The translations under genes were made by a program, and so were the position numbers. The notes under the pieces were generated by a model. That model saw only the letters and a program-made list of their open reading frames with translations, did no database searches and was not told where the DNA came from. This document shows, one piece after another, positions 56,915-64,000 of a DNA stretch of 64,000 nt (its first letter is position 1; each line of letters begins with the position of its first letter). This DNA comes from Firmicutes bacterium ASF500 (GTDB lineage Bacteria; Bacillota; Clostridia; Oscillospirales; Oscillospiraceae): the NCBI GenBank assembly GCA_000492175.2, contig CP097573.1, positions 1,674,001 to 1,738,000 on the forward strand. Direction: 5' to 3'.

Positions 56915-59731
56915 ATGGGACATAAGACCGCTCTTCCCCGCCGCGCGGCGGCGTTTTTCCTGGCCCTGCTGCTGGCCGTCCCCCCGGTGTTCGCCGACGC
57001 GGGGGAGCAGAAGCTGCAGACCACCACCCAGATCGTGGACGGCCTGACCTATTACAACACCGTCACCTCCAACGGCGGGAGCCGGGTGGAGAGCTTCGCC
57101 CTGGAGCTGTCTCCGGGCAGCTCCGCCCGGCCTATCCTCCTCCAGGGGGATGAGACCATCTACGGCGCGGGCAACATCAACAACGCCGTCGCCAGCGCCC
57201 AGAACCGGGGCTACCGGGTGCTGGGGGCCATCAACACCGACTTCTTCGCCATGCAGACCGGCATCCCGGTGGGCATCGTGGTGGAGGACGGGGTGTTCAA
57301 GTCGGACACCAAGGATGAAAATGTCCTGACCTTCAACAACGGCCAGACCGCCGTGCTGGACCTGCCCCAGGTGTCCATCTCCCTCCAGAACCAGGGCACC
57401 GGCTACTCCGTCAGCCCCCAGTATTTTAACAAATACCGCAACGAGATCGGCGGCGTCTACCTGCTCAACCACTATTTTTCCAACGTGTCCACCCGGGCCA
57501 GCGGCTCGGGCTGGTACGTGCGGATGAAGGCCGTGGCCGACCCGGCCACCAGCCGGGCCCCGGAGCTCACCGTCAACTCCATCCTCACCCTCCAGGTCAC
57601 TGAGCTGCTCCTCTCCGACCAGCCCATCGCCATCGGCAAGGACGAATATATCCTCACCGCCGACGACCGGTCCAACTGCGGCGACACCTTCTCCCAGTTC
57701 CAGGTGGGCGACACCGTCACCCTCACCACCTCCTGCGCCGACCCCGCCCTCTCCTCCGCCCAGTGGGCCTGCGGAGTGGGGGACATTATGATTCGAAACG
57801 GGGCCCTCACCGACAGCGGCAGCTGGGTCTATGCCGGCGACGGCCGTCAGCCCCGCTCCGCCCTGGGTGTCAAGGCCGACGGCACCCTCCTGCTCTACGC
57901 CGTGGACGGGCGTCAGGCGGGCTACTCGGTGGGCCTGAGCCAGCTGGACCTGGCTAAGGAGCTGCTGCGCCAGGGCTGTGTCACGGCGGTCAACCTGGAC
58001 GGGGGCGGCTCCACCGCCCTGTCCCTATGGGTCCCCGGCCAGGCCGGCCCCGCCCTCCAGAGCAAGCCCTCCGGCGGACGGCCCCGGGGCTGCGCCACCT
58101 ACCTCATGCTGGTCACCGACCAGCGGGGCAGCGGTATCCCCCAGCGTCTGGCCCCCTCGGAAAACGGGCTGGCCGTCCTCACCGGCTCCTCCCTCACCCT
58201 GCCCAAGGCGGCAGCCATTGACGAGGGGCTGAACCCCCTGTCCGCCGACCTGTCTAACCTGACCTATACCTCCTCCGGTCTGGGCTCCGTCACCGGCGGG
58301 ACCTACACCGCCGGACACACCCCCGGCACCGACACCGTGAGTATGTCCGCCGGAGGGCTGAGCGGCTCCCTCCAGGTCCATGTGGTGGACCTTCTCACCG
58401 ACCTCACCGTCCGTCAGGCGGGCGGCACTGAGGCCCTGGCCGCCCTGACCCTCCAGCCCGGGGAGCAGGTACAGCTGGAGGTCTCCGGCTCCTACTGGGG
58501 CCGGGAGGCCCTTCGGGACTTCGGGCCCGTTATCCTCACCGTCCAGGGGGGCGTGGGCTCCATCACCGGGGGCGGACTGTTCACCGCCTCCCAGACCGGG
58601 GGCTCGGGCTCCATCACCCTCTCCGCCGGCGGGGTCAGTCAGACCATCTCCGTCTCGGTGTCCGGCGGCGGGACCAGCGAGTGGACCCACCTGGATGTCA
58701 CCCCGGACCACTGGTCCTATCAGGCGGTGGAGTACTGCTACAGCAGGGGCATTTGCAGCGGCATCAGCCCCACCCTCTTTGGCCGGGACCTCCCCCTGAG
58801 CCGGGCTGACTTTGTGGTTATGCTCCACAACGCCATGGGCAAGCCCGCCGCCAGCCGCCTGTCCTCCTTCCAGGACGTGCCCCCCGAGGCCTACTACGCC
58901 CCGGCCATCGCCTGGGCCCAGGAGCTGGGCCTGGCCTCCGGCGTGGGGGAAAACACCTTCGCCCCCACCGCCAACATCTCCCGGGAGCAGGCCTTCTCCC
59001 TGCTCTACCGCTTCCTCCCCCTGGCCGGAAAGTACTGCGCCGACGGCGGCAGTGAATACCTGACCCAGTTCGCCGACCGGGACAGCATCGCCGACTACGC
59101 GCAAACCCCTGTCGCCACCCTGGTGGCCTACGGCCTGGCCTCGGGCAGCAATGGCAGACTGTCCCCCAAGGGCACCCTGACCCGGGCGGAGATGGCCTCC
59201 CTGCTCTACCGGGCCCTGGAGCTGGACCCCGCCTCCGGGCGGCTCCCGCCCCCCGCCCCTGTTGAGGCCGGCGCGCTGGCCCTGGACCAGAGCAGCCTTA
59301 CCCTGGCCTCCGGCGGAAGCGTCACCCTGAAAGCCGCCCTCCTGCCCTCTGTGGAGGGGGCCGTCATCACCTGGACCAGCAGCGACCCCAGCGCCGCCCC
59401 TGTCTCCGCCAGCGGGATGGTCACCAACCTGTACCCCGGCGCGTCCAGCAGGGCGGTCACCATCACCGCCCAGTGGAACAGCCTGTCCGCCCAGTGCATG
59501 GTCACCTGCAAGCCCGCCGAGCATGTGGGCGCCGTGGTCAACGTCCAGACCGGCCTGAATGTCCGCTCCGGCCCCGGCCCTACCTACGGCAAGGTGGGCG
59601 CTCTGCGCAGCGATGCCCAGGTGGTGGTCCTGAGCCAGGAGCCCGGGTGGTATCAGATACTCTTCCTCAACCCCGACCAGCAGGCCGCCATCGGCTATGT
59701 GTCGGCGGACTATATGACCCTGATTCGATAA
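56915..59731 (+). CDS. Secreted phosphodiester glycosidase (NAGPA/DUF2233) with SLH, Ig-like and SH3 domains
   Basis: A 938-residue exported protein with a cleavable signal peptide (hydrophobic 11-27, 'FADA'). Residues ~40-400: phosphodiester glycosidase ('GAINTDFFAMQTGIPVGIVVEDG', 'VNLDGGGSTALSLW'). Residues ~410-585: two Ig-like domains. Residues ~590-775: three SLH domains ('DVTPDHWSYQAVEYCYSRGICSG', 'FQDVPPEAYYAPAIAWAQELGLASG', 'ADYAQTPVATLVAYGLASG'). Then a BIG2 domain and a C-terminal SH3 ('GLNVRSGPGPTYGKVG'). SLH domains bind pyruvylated wall polymer, which the neighbouring CsaB would make. Confidence 0.9.
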   Translation: MGHKTALPRRAAAFFLALLLAVPPVFADAGEQKLQTTTQIVDGLTYYNTVTSNGGSRVESFALELSPGSSARPILLQGDETIYGAGNINNAVASAQNRGYRVLGAINTDFFAMQTGIPVGIVVEDGVFKSDTKDENVLTFNNGQTAVLDLPQVSISLQNQGTGYSVSPQYFNKYRNEIGGVYLLNHYFSNVSTRASGSGWYVRMKAVADPATSRAPELTVNSILTLQVTELLLSDQPIAIGKDEYILTADDRSNCGDTFSQFQVGDTVTLTTSCADPALSSAQWACGVGDIMIRNGALTDSGSWVYAGDGRQPRSALGVKADGTLLLYAVDGRQAGYSVGLSQLDLAKELLRQGCVTAVNLDGGGSTALSLWVPGQAGPALQSKPSGGRPRGCATYLMLVTDQRGSGIPQRLAPSENGLAVLTGSSLTLPKAAAIDEGLNPLSADLSNLTYTSSGLGSVTGGTYTAGHTPGTDTVSMSAGGLSGSLQVHVVDLLTDLTVRQAGGTEALAALTLQPGEQVQLEVSGSYWGREALRDFGPVILTVQGGVGSITGGGLFTASQTGGSGSITLSAGGVSQTISVSVSGGGTSEWTHLDVTPDHWSYQAVEYCYSRGICSGISPTLFGRDLPLSRADFVVMLHNAMGKPAASRLSSFQDVPPEAYYAPAIAWAQELGLASGVGENTFAPTANISREQAFSLLYRFLPLAGKYCADGGSEYLTQFADRDSIADYAQTPVATLVAYGLASGSNGRLSPKGTLTRAEMASLLYRALELDPASGRLPPPAPVEAGALALDQSSLTLASGGSVTLKAALLPSVEGAVITWTSSDPSAAPVSASGMVTNLYPGASSRAVTITAQWNSLSAQCMVTCKPAEHVGAVVNVQTGLNVRSGPGPTYGKVGALRSDAQVVVLSQEPGWYQILFLNPDQQAAIGYVSADYMTLIR

Positions 59732-59736
59732 GCGAA

Positions 59737-59773
59737 AAGCCGCCCCGGGACCTGTCCGGTCCTGGGGCGGCTT
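59737..59773. terminator. Bidirectional terminator between the SLH gene and metH
   Basis: AAGCCGCCCCGGGACC pairs with GGTCCTGGGGCGGCTT (one wobble), followed by CGATTTTT on the plus strand. Confidence 0.85.
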
Positions 59774-59783
59774 CGATTTTTCG

Positions 59784-62177
59784 TTATCCGATGACCCTCC
59801 GGGCCACGTCCACGCTCTCCTTGGCGTCCTTGGCATAGAAGTCGGCGCCGATTTTTTTGGCGTAATCCGCCGTGAGCACCGCGCCTCCCACCACCACCTT
59901 GCAGGGGACGTTCTCCGCCCGCAGGAGCTTAATGGTCTCCTCCATACTGCCCAGGGTGGTAGTCATCAGGGCGGACAACCCCGCCAGCGGGGCCTTGTGC
60001 TTTTTCACCGCCTCCACAACGGCGGCGGGCTCCACATCCCGGCCCAGGTCGATCACCGGGTAGCCGTAGTTCTCCAGCAGGACCTTGACAATGTTCTTGC
60101 CGATGTCGTGGATGTCCCCCTTGACGGTAGCCAGCACGATGGGGGCCTTGGCCGCGTCCTCCCCGCCGGGCTGGGCGGACAGGCGGGACCGGATGACCTC
60201 AAAGGCGGCCTGAGCGGCTCCAGCGGCCTGGATAAGCTGGGGCAAAAAGACCTTTCCCGCCTCAAAGTCCGCCCCCACCCGGTCCAGGGCGGGTATGAGC
60301 ACCTCGTCCACCACCGTCATGCTGTCCACGGTCTCCAGCAGGCGCTCCGCGGCGGGACCCGCCTCCCCCTTCAGACCGGCAACGACGATCTGCTCCAGGG
60401 TCCGCTCCCCGGCGGGAGCGACGGCGGGGACCTGTCCCGCTCCGGCGGTGACGGAGGTGGACACCTCCGCCCCCGAGTAGGCGGCAATATAGTCCCGAGC
60501 GTCGGTGTCGATGTTCATCAGCAGGTGGTAGCACCGGACGGCGGCCATCATCGCGTCCAGATTGGGGTTGATAATGGGCAGGTCCAGTCCCTTAGTCATA
60601 GCCATGGTGAGGAAATTCTGATTCACCAGGGGCCGGGCGGGCAGGCCGAAGGAGATGTTGGACACCCCCAGCACCGTTTTCAGCCCCAGCTCCCCCTTCA
60701 CCCGCTCCAGGGCCTCCAGGGTCTGGGAGGCCGCCTCCTGCTCCGCCGACACGGTGAGGGTGAGGCAGTCAATATACACGTCCTCCCGGCGGATGCCATA
60801 GGACAGCGCCCGGTCCAGAATGCGCTGGGCGATGTCGACCCGGGCCTGGGCGGTCTTGGGGATACCGTTTTTGTCCAGGGTGAGGCCCACTACCGCCGCG
60901 CCGTACTTCTTCACCAGAGGCAGGATGGCGTCCAGAACCTCCTCGTCCCCGTTCACCGAGTTGACGATGGCCTTGCCGCAGTAGACCCGCAGGGCCTTCT
61001 TCAGCACCTCCTGGCGGGTGGAGTCCAGCTGAAGGGGGGCGTCGGTGACCCCCTGGAGGGCTTTGACTACCTTGACCATCATACCGGCCTCGTCGATCTC
61101 GGGCAGTCCCACGTTCACATCCAGGATGTCCGCCCCGGCCTGGGTCTGCTCCAAGGCTTGGCCCAGCATAAAGTCTACGTCGTCCCGGAGAAGGGCCTCC
61201 TTCATCCGCTTCTTGCCGGTGGGGTTGATGCGCTCGCCAATCACCCGCACCCGGTCGATGGGCACGGTACACACCGGACTGCACACCGCGGCGGGAACGC
61301 TCCGGGGAATGTCCCGGATGGTCCGGCCCTCCAAAGCCTTGCACAGCTTGGCGATATACTCCGGCGTGGTACCGCAGCAGCCGCCGTAGCACTTGACCCC
61401 CAGCTCCGTCAGCTCAGCCATGGCCTGGGCGAACTGGTCCGCCGTGATGTCATACCCCGCCCCGCCCGGGTCGGGCAGTCCGGCGTTGGGCTTTATCGAG
61501 ATGGGCAGGGTGGTCCACTTTGTCAGCTCCTCCACCAGGGCGGGCATCTCCCGGGGGCCCAGGGAGCAGTTAATGCCGATGGCGTCCGCCCCCATGCCCT
61601 CCAGGGTGAGGGCGGCGCTGGCGGGAGAGTGGCCCAGGAAGGTCCGCCCCCGCTCCTCATAGGTCATGGATACCAGCACGGGCAGGTCGCTGTTCTCCTT
61701 TACCGCCAGCAGGGCGGCACGGCACTCCTGCAAGTCGGTCATGGTCTCCACCATCACCAGGTCGGCCCCGGCGGACGCCGCCGAGCGCACCTGCTGGGCG
61801 AAGATGTCTACCGCCGTCTCGAAGTCCAGCGTCCCGGTGGGCTCCAACAGCTGGCCAATGGGTCCCAGGTCCAGGGCCACCAGGGCCCGGCCCGCCGCCG
61901 CCTCCCGGGCCACAGCGATAGAGGGAGGGATCACCTCCTCCACCGTCCTGCCGGTGCGTCTCAGCTTCTCCCGGTTGGCCCCGAAGGTGTTGGCGCACAG
62001 GATCTGCGTCCCCGCCTCCACATAGGCCCGGTGGATATCCAGGAGCCAGTCCGGGTGCTCCAGCGCGGCCAGCTCGGGGTGCTCCCCCAGTTTGAGCCCC
62101 TTGGCCTGGAGCATGGTGCCCATGCCGCCGTCCAGAATCACGGGGCCGGGTGCCTTCAACAATTTACGAAATTCCAC
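59784..62177 (-). CDS. metH: Cobalamin-dependent methionine synthase, without reactivation domain
   Basis: A 797-residue enzyme. Domains: homocysteine-binding barrel (about 1-295; zinc cysteines in 'GINCSLGP' and 'CYGGCCGTTPEYI'), pterin-binding barrel (about 310-570, 'VIGERINPTGKKRMKEALL'), B12 cap and Rossmann (about 575-797, 'VKGDIHDIGKNIVKVLLENYGYPVIDLGRDV' with the cobalt-ligand His). It ends there; the AdoMet-binding reactivation domain is on the separate upstream gene. GTG at 62177 is chosen for its fit to the family start; it overlaps that gene by 14 bp. Confidence 0.92.
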   Translation of the reverse strand: MEFRKLLKAPGPVILDGGMGTMLQAKGLKLGEHPELAALEHPDWLLDIHRAYVEAGTQILCANTFGANREKLRRTGRTVEEVIPPSIAVAREAAAGRALVALDLGPIGQLLEPTGTLDFETAVDIFAQQVRSAASAGADLVMVETMTDLQECRAALLAVKENSDLPVLVSMTYEERGRTFLGHSPASAALTLEGMGADAIGINCSLGPREMPALVEELTKWTTLPISIKPNAGLPDPGGAGYDITADQFAQAMAELTELGVKCYGGCCGTTPEYIAKLCKALEGRTIRDIPRSVPAAVCSPVCTVPIDRVRVIGERINPTGKKRMKEALLRDDVDFMLGQALEQTQAGADILDVNVGLPEIDEAGMMVKVVKALQGVTDAPLQLDSTRQEVLKKALRVYCGKAIVNSVNGDEEVLDAILPLVKKYGAAVVGLTLDKNGIPKTAQARVDIAQRILDRALSYGIRREDVYIDCLTLTVSAEQEAASQTLEALERVKGELGLKTVLGVSNISFGLPARPLVNQNFLTMAMTKGLDLPIINPNLDAMMAAVRCYHLLMNIDTDARDYIAAYSGAEVSTSVTAGAGQVPAVAPAGERTLEQIVVAGLKGEAGPAAERLLETVDSMTVVDEVLIPALDRVGADFEAGKVFLPQLIQAAGAAQAAFEVIRSRLSAQPGGEDAAKAPIVLATVKGDIHDIGKNIVKVLLENYGYPVIDLGRDVEPAAVVEAVKKHKAPLAGLSALMTTTLGSMEETIKLLRAENVPCKVVVGGAVLTADYAKKIGADFYAKDAKESVDVARRVIG

Positions 62178-62841
62178 AGTGTCCGCCCGCCTTTCGATAT
62201 TGACAGCTCCCCTGGGCGGGACAGCCCAGACAGCTTCTCTTTGTGCGTTCAATCTCCCCCTCAGCCACCCCCAACAGGGCGGTGACCGACTTCCGGGGGG
62301 TGAGCAGATGGTTTGCCGTGGCGCACAGCCCCGCCCTGCGGGGGGCGTCCAGCAGCTCGAGGATGGGCCCCTGGACCTCTAGGGGCAGATCGCCGTAGCC
62401 CGGGCTGTACCGGAAGGGGAAGGAGCAGCCCGGAAATTTTTCCTGGAGCTCTGTCTCGATCTGGTCGCACACCGCCTCAATGGCGGCGGAGGCACAGCAG
62501 TCCAGGGTGAGGGCACGGCCCATGTCCAGCCGCTCCGCCCGGCGGATGAGGGCGTCCGCCTCCGCCCCCAGGGTGGCGCAGAAGACCGCCGCCCGGTCAC
62601 AGCCGGTCAGGTGGGCTTTCAGGTCCTCCCCGGGCAGGAGCAGTCCGTTTTCCAGACGCACGCCCCCCGCCTCAAGGATGAGGCCCACGGCCCGCCAGCT
62701 CCACCGGGGCCGGACGGCCCCCAGCACCTCCCGGGCGCAGTCCTCCACCTGGGCCGTCAGGGCACCGTCCGCCCTTTCGGGGGGACAGCCCATGTACCGC
62801 AGGACCTCGGCGGTGTTCAGTTGGGTGAGGGTGATGGGCAT
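62164..62841 (-). CDS. Methionine synthase reactivation domain protein (stand-alone)
   Basis: A 225-residue protein matching the C-terminal AdoMet-binding activation domain of MetH: 'RYSPGYGDLPLEVQGPILELLD' carries the family's RxxPGYGD motif, and 'TLDCCASAAIEAVCDQIETEL' and 'CLGCPAQGSCQYR' follow. It would remethylate inactive cob(II)alamin with SAM and an electron donor. It precedes and overlaps metH, so both halves are made together. Confidence 0.88.
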   Translation of the reverse strand: MPITLTQLNTAEVLRYMGCPPERADGALTAQVEDCAREVLGAVRPRWSWRAVGLILEAGGVRLENGLLLPGEDLKAHLTGCDRAAVFCATLGAEADALIRRAERLDMGRALTLDCCASAAIEAVCDQIETELQEKFPGCSFPFRYSPGYGDLPLEVQGPILELLDAPRRAGLCATANHLLTPRKSVTALLGVAEGEIERTKRSCLGCPAQGSCQYRKAGGHCGIS

Positions 62842-62864
62842 ATTTTCTCCTTTCGTCCCCGCCC

Positions 62865-63060
62865 GCAGGCGGCAAGCCTCCTTTTGAAAGGAGGTGCCCC
62901 AGTTCGCAAACTGGAGCGGAGGATTGATTTCGCCGCAGGCGAAATGTGCGAAGCAAACGAGGTCTCTGCAAACCTTATTTACTTCGTATGTTCGGCTTCG
63001 CCGAACGCAATCCTCAGTCAGCTTCGCTGACAGCTCCTTTCAAAAGGAGCCCCGCTGCGG
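62865..63060. repeat. Family C palindromic repeat (MITE-like) between asnA and the metH activation gene
   Basis: Outer arms GGCAAGCCTCCTTTTGAAAGG and CCTTTCAAAAGGAGCCCCGC, with inner small palindromes (CCAGTTCGCAAACTGG, TTCGCCGCAGGCGAA, TTCGGCTTCGCCGAA, CAGCTTCGCTGACAGC). No protein with a sound start is encoded. Confidence 0.75.
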
Positions 63061-63076
63061 CGGGCCGAGGGTTCTG

Positions 63077-64000
63077 TTACAGCAGCGTAATCCCCGCCTT
63101 CTCGGCGGCAGCAATGTTGGCCTCGTCCCACAGGGAGGACTGGACCTCGCCAATGTGGGCCTTGCCCAGCAGGAGCATGGACACCCGGCTCTGGCCGATG
63201 CCGCCGCCCATGGTGAGGGGCAGCTCGCCATTGAGAAGCATTTTATGGAAGGGCAGCTCCCGGCGCTCCTCACAGCCGGCCAGTTTGAGCTGGCGGGACA
63301 TACTCTCCTCGTCCACCCGGATGCCCATGGAGGACACCTCGAAGGACCGGCCTCCCACGCTGTCCCACACCAGCAGGTCGCCGTTCAGGTCCCAGTCGTC
63401 ATAGTCGGGGGCCCGGCCGTCGTGGGGCTTGCCCGACTTCAACGCTCCGCCGATGCCCATGAGGAAGGTGGTGGGGTGGTCCTTGACAAAGGCGTCCTCC
63501 CGCTCCTTGGGGGTCTTTTCGGGGAACATATCCTCCAGCTCCTGGGCGGTGACAAAGGTCACCTCGGTGGACAACCGGGGCAGGACGTTCAGCTGAGGAA
63601 ACACCGTCCGCAGGAAGGACTGGGTCTCAGACAGGGCGTTCACAATGGAGCACACGGTCTGCTTCAAAAAGTCGATGTTCCGCTGCTCCCGGGTGATGAT
63701 CTTCTCCCAGTCCCACTGGTCCACATAGGCGGAGTGGAGGCTGTCCAGCTCCTCGTCCCGGCGGATGGCGTTCATGTTGGTGTAGAGGCCCTCGCCGGGG
63801 TGGAACTGATAGCGCTTCAGGGCGAAGCGCTTCCACTTGGCCAGGGAGTGGACCACCGCCGCGTCCCCCTCCACGCCGTTGATGTCAAAGGCCACCGCCC
63901 GCTCCACGCCGTTCAGGTCGTCGTTCAGGCCGGAGGACACCGCCACGAACAGCGGGGCGGACACCCGGTGCAGCCGCAGGCTCCCGGCCAGCTTGTCGGC
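63077..64000 (-). CDS. asnA: Aspartate-ammonia ligase (AsnA), N-terminus cut by window edge
   Basis: At least 308 residues; the frame stays open to the window end, and only the first ~30 residues are missing. Class II synthetase-like motifs: 'NGVERAVAFDI', 'VVHSLAKWKRFALKRY', 'GLYTNMNAIRRDEE.LDSLHSAYVDQWDWE' and 'LTMGGGIGQSRVSMLLLGKAHIGEVQSSLW'. It makes asparagine from aspartate and ammonia with ATP. Confidence 0.95.
   Translation of the reverse strand, partial: ADKLAGSLRLHRVSAPLFVAVSSGLNDDLNGVERAVAFDINGVEGDAAVVHSLAKWKRFALKRYQFHPGEGLYTNMNAIRRDEELDSLHSAYVDQWDWEKIITREQRNIDFLKQTVCSIVNALSETQSFLRTVFPQLNVLPRLSTEVTFVTAQELEDMFPEKTPKEREDAFVKDHPTTFLMGIGGALKSGKPHDGRAPDYDDWDLNGDLLVWDSVGGRSFEVSSMGIRVDEESMSRQLKLAGCEERRELPFHKMLLNGELPLTMGGGIGQSRVSMLLLGKAHIGEVQSSLWDEANIAAAEKAGITLL

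Noticed and set aside
62178..62252. Longer N-terminus for MetH starting at 62252
   Set aside because: It would overlap the reactivation gene by almost 90 bp and adds residues absent from the family.
58025..62285. Long opposite-strand frames (603 and 762 codons) over the SLH gene and metH
   Set aside because: Both run antisense to genes with clear domains and have the Gly/His/Pro/Arg-rich composition of shadow frames.

Overview
The window is chromosomal DNA from a GC-rich, Gram-positive-type anaerobe of the class Clostridia, most likely near the Oscillospiraceae (Flavonifractor / Oscillibacter / Intestinimonas / Lawsonibacter type). The reasons are the Firmicutes gene order rimP-nusA-rnpM-L7Ae-infB-rbfA-nrnA-truB-ribF, the TrpR-like YerC, an S-layer (SLH) protein beside CsaB, and strong sigma-A promoters (TTGACA-N17-TATAAT). 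The species cannot be fixed from the sequence alone.

Layout. 1-5.3 kb: a cut tRNA-Pro gene, a yerC-methyltransferase-hslO operon, pfkA, repeat-rich DNA and a divergent XRE-repressor/small-protein module. 5.3-17 kb: a DUF1576 membrane protein, then the translation and transcription-factor operon read on the minus strand. It is interrupted between infB and rbfA by two more copies of the XRE module, one of them broken. 17-20.7 kb: a small lipoprotein, a candidate small RNA, a YgiQ-like radical SAM protein and a PHP phosphoesterase. 20.7-39.5 kb: an 18-gene co-directional block from flagellin down to pseG. It encodes a complete-looking CMP-pseudaminic acid pathway (PseB, PseC, PseH, PseG, PseI and an SpsF-type cytidylyltransferase) plus LicD, TagD-like, CysC-like, radical SAM, asparagine-synthase-like and MAF/DUF115-like enzymes. 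Part of it is strikingly AT-rich. 40-45.4 kb: threonine dehydratase, rpe, recR, sfsA and an HD hydrolase. 45.5-45.8 kb: a free-standing, highly structured transcript encoding a 20-residue basic peptide. 45.8-49.2 kb: zinc/manganese ABC transporter genes with a membrane-bound XRE regulator. 49.3-59.7 kb: a cell-wall polysaccharide cluster (glycosyltransferase-CsaB fusion, DUF4330 pair, glycosyltransferase, O-antigen-ligase-like polymerase, MurJ) divergent from a large phosphodiester glycosidase with SLH domains. 59.8-64 kb: a split cobalamin-dependent methionine synthase and a truncated asnA.

How the genes fit together. The flagellin gene has a structured 5' leader with a near-consensus CsrA-binding hairpin and a second GGA in its ribosome binding site. 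The genes below it supply a nonulosonic acid and probably further phospho- or other decorations for flagellin O-glycosylation; a 12-C tract in the PseH-like gene could switch its C-terminus. The CsaB-containing cluster would build and pyruvylate the wall polymer to which SLH proteins, such as the neighbouring 938-residue protein, bind.

The intergenic DNA is unusually full of dispersed palindromic repeats of at least three families. They sit at operon ends, supply the hslO stop codon, and extend into the 3' end of the ygiQ-like gene. The observations most worth following up are the 20-residue peptide transcript, the CsrA-type flagellin leader, the XRE module with its decayed copy, and the unusual domain fusions in the flagellin-modification block.
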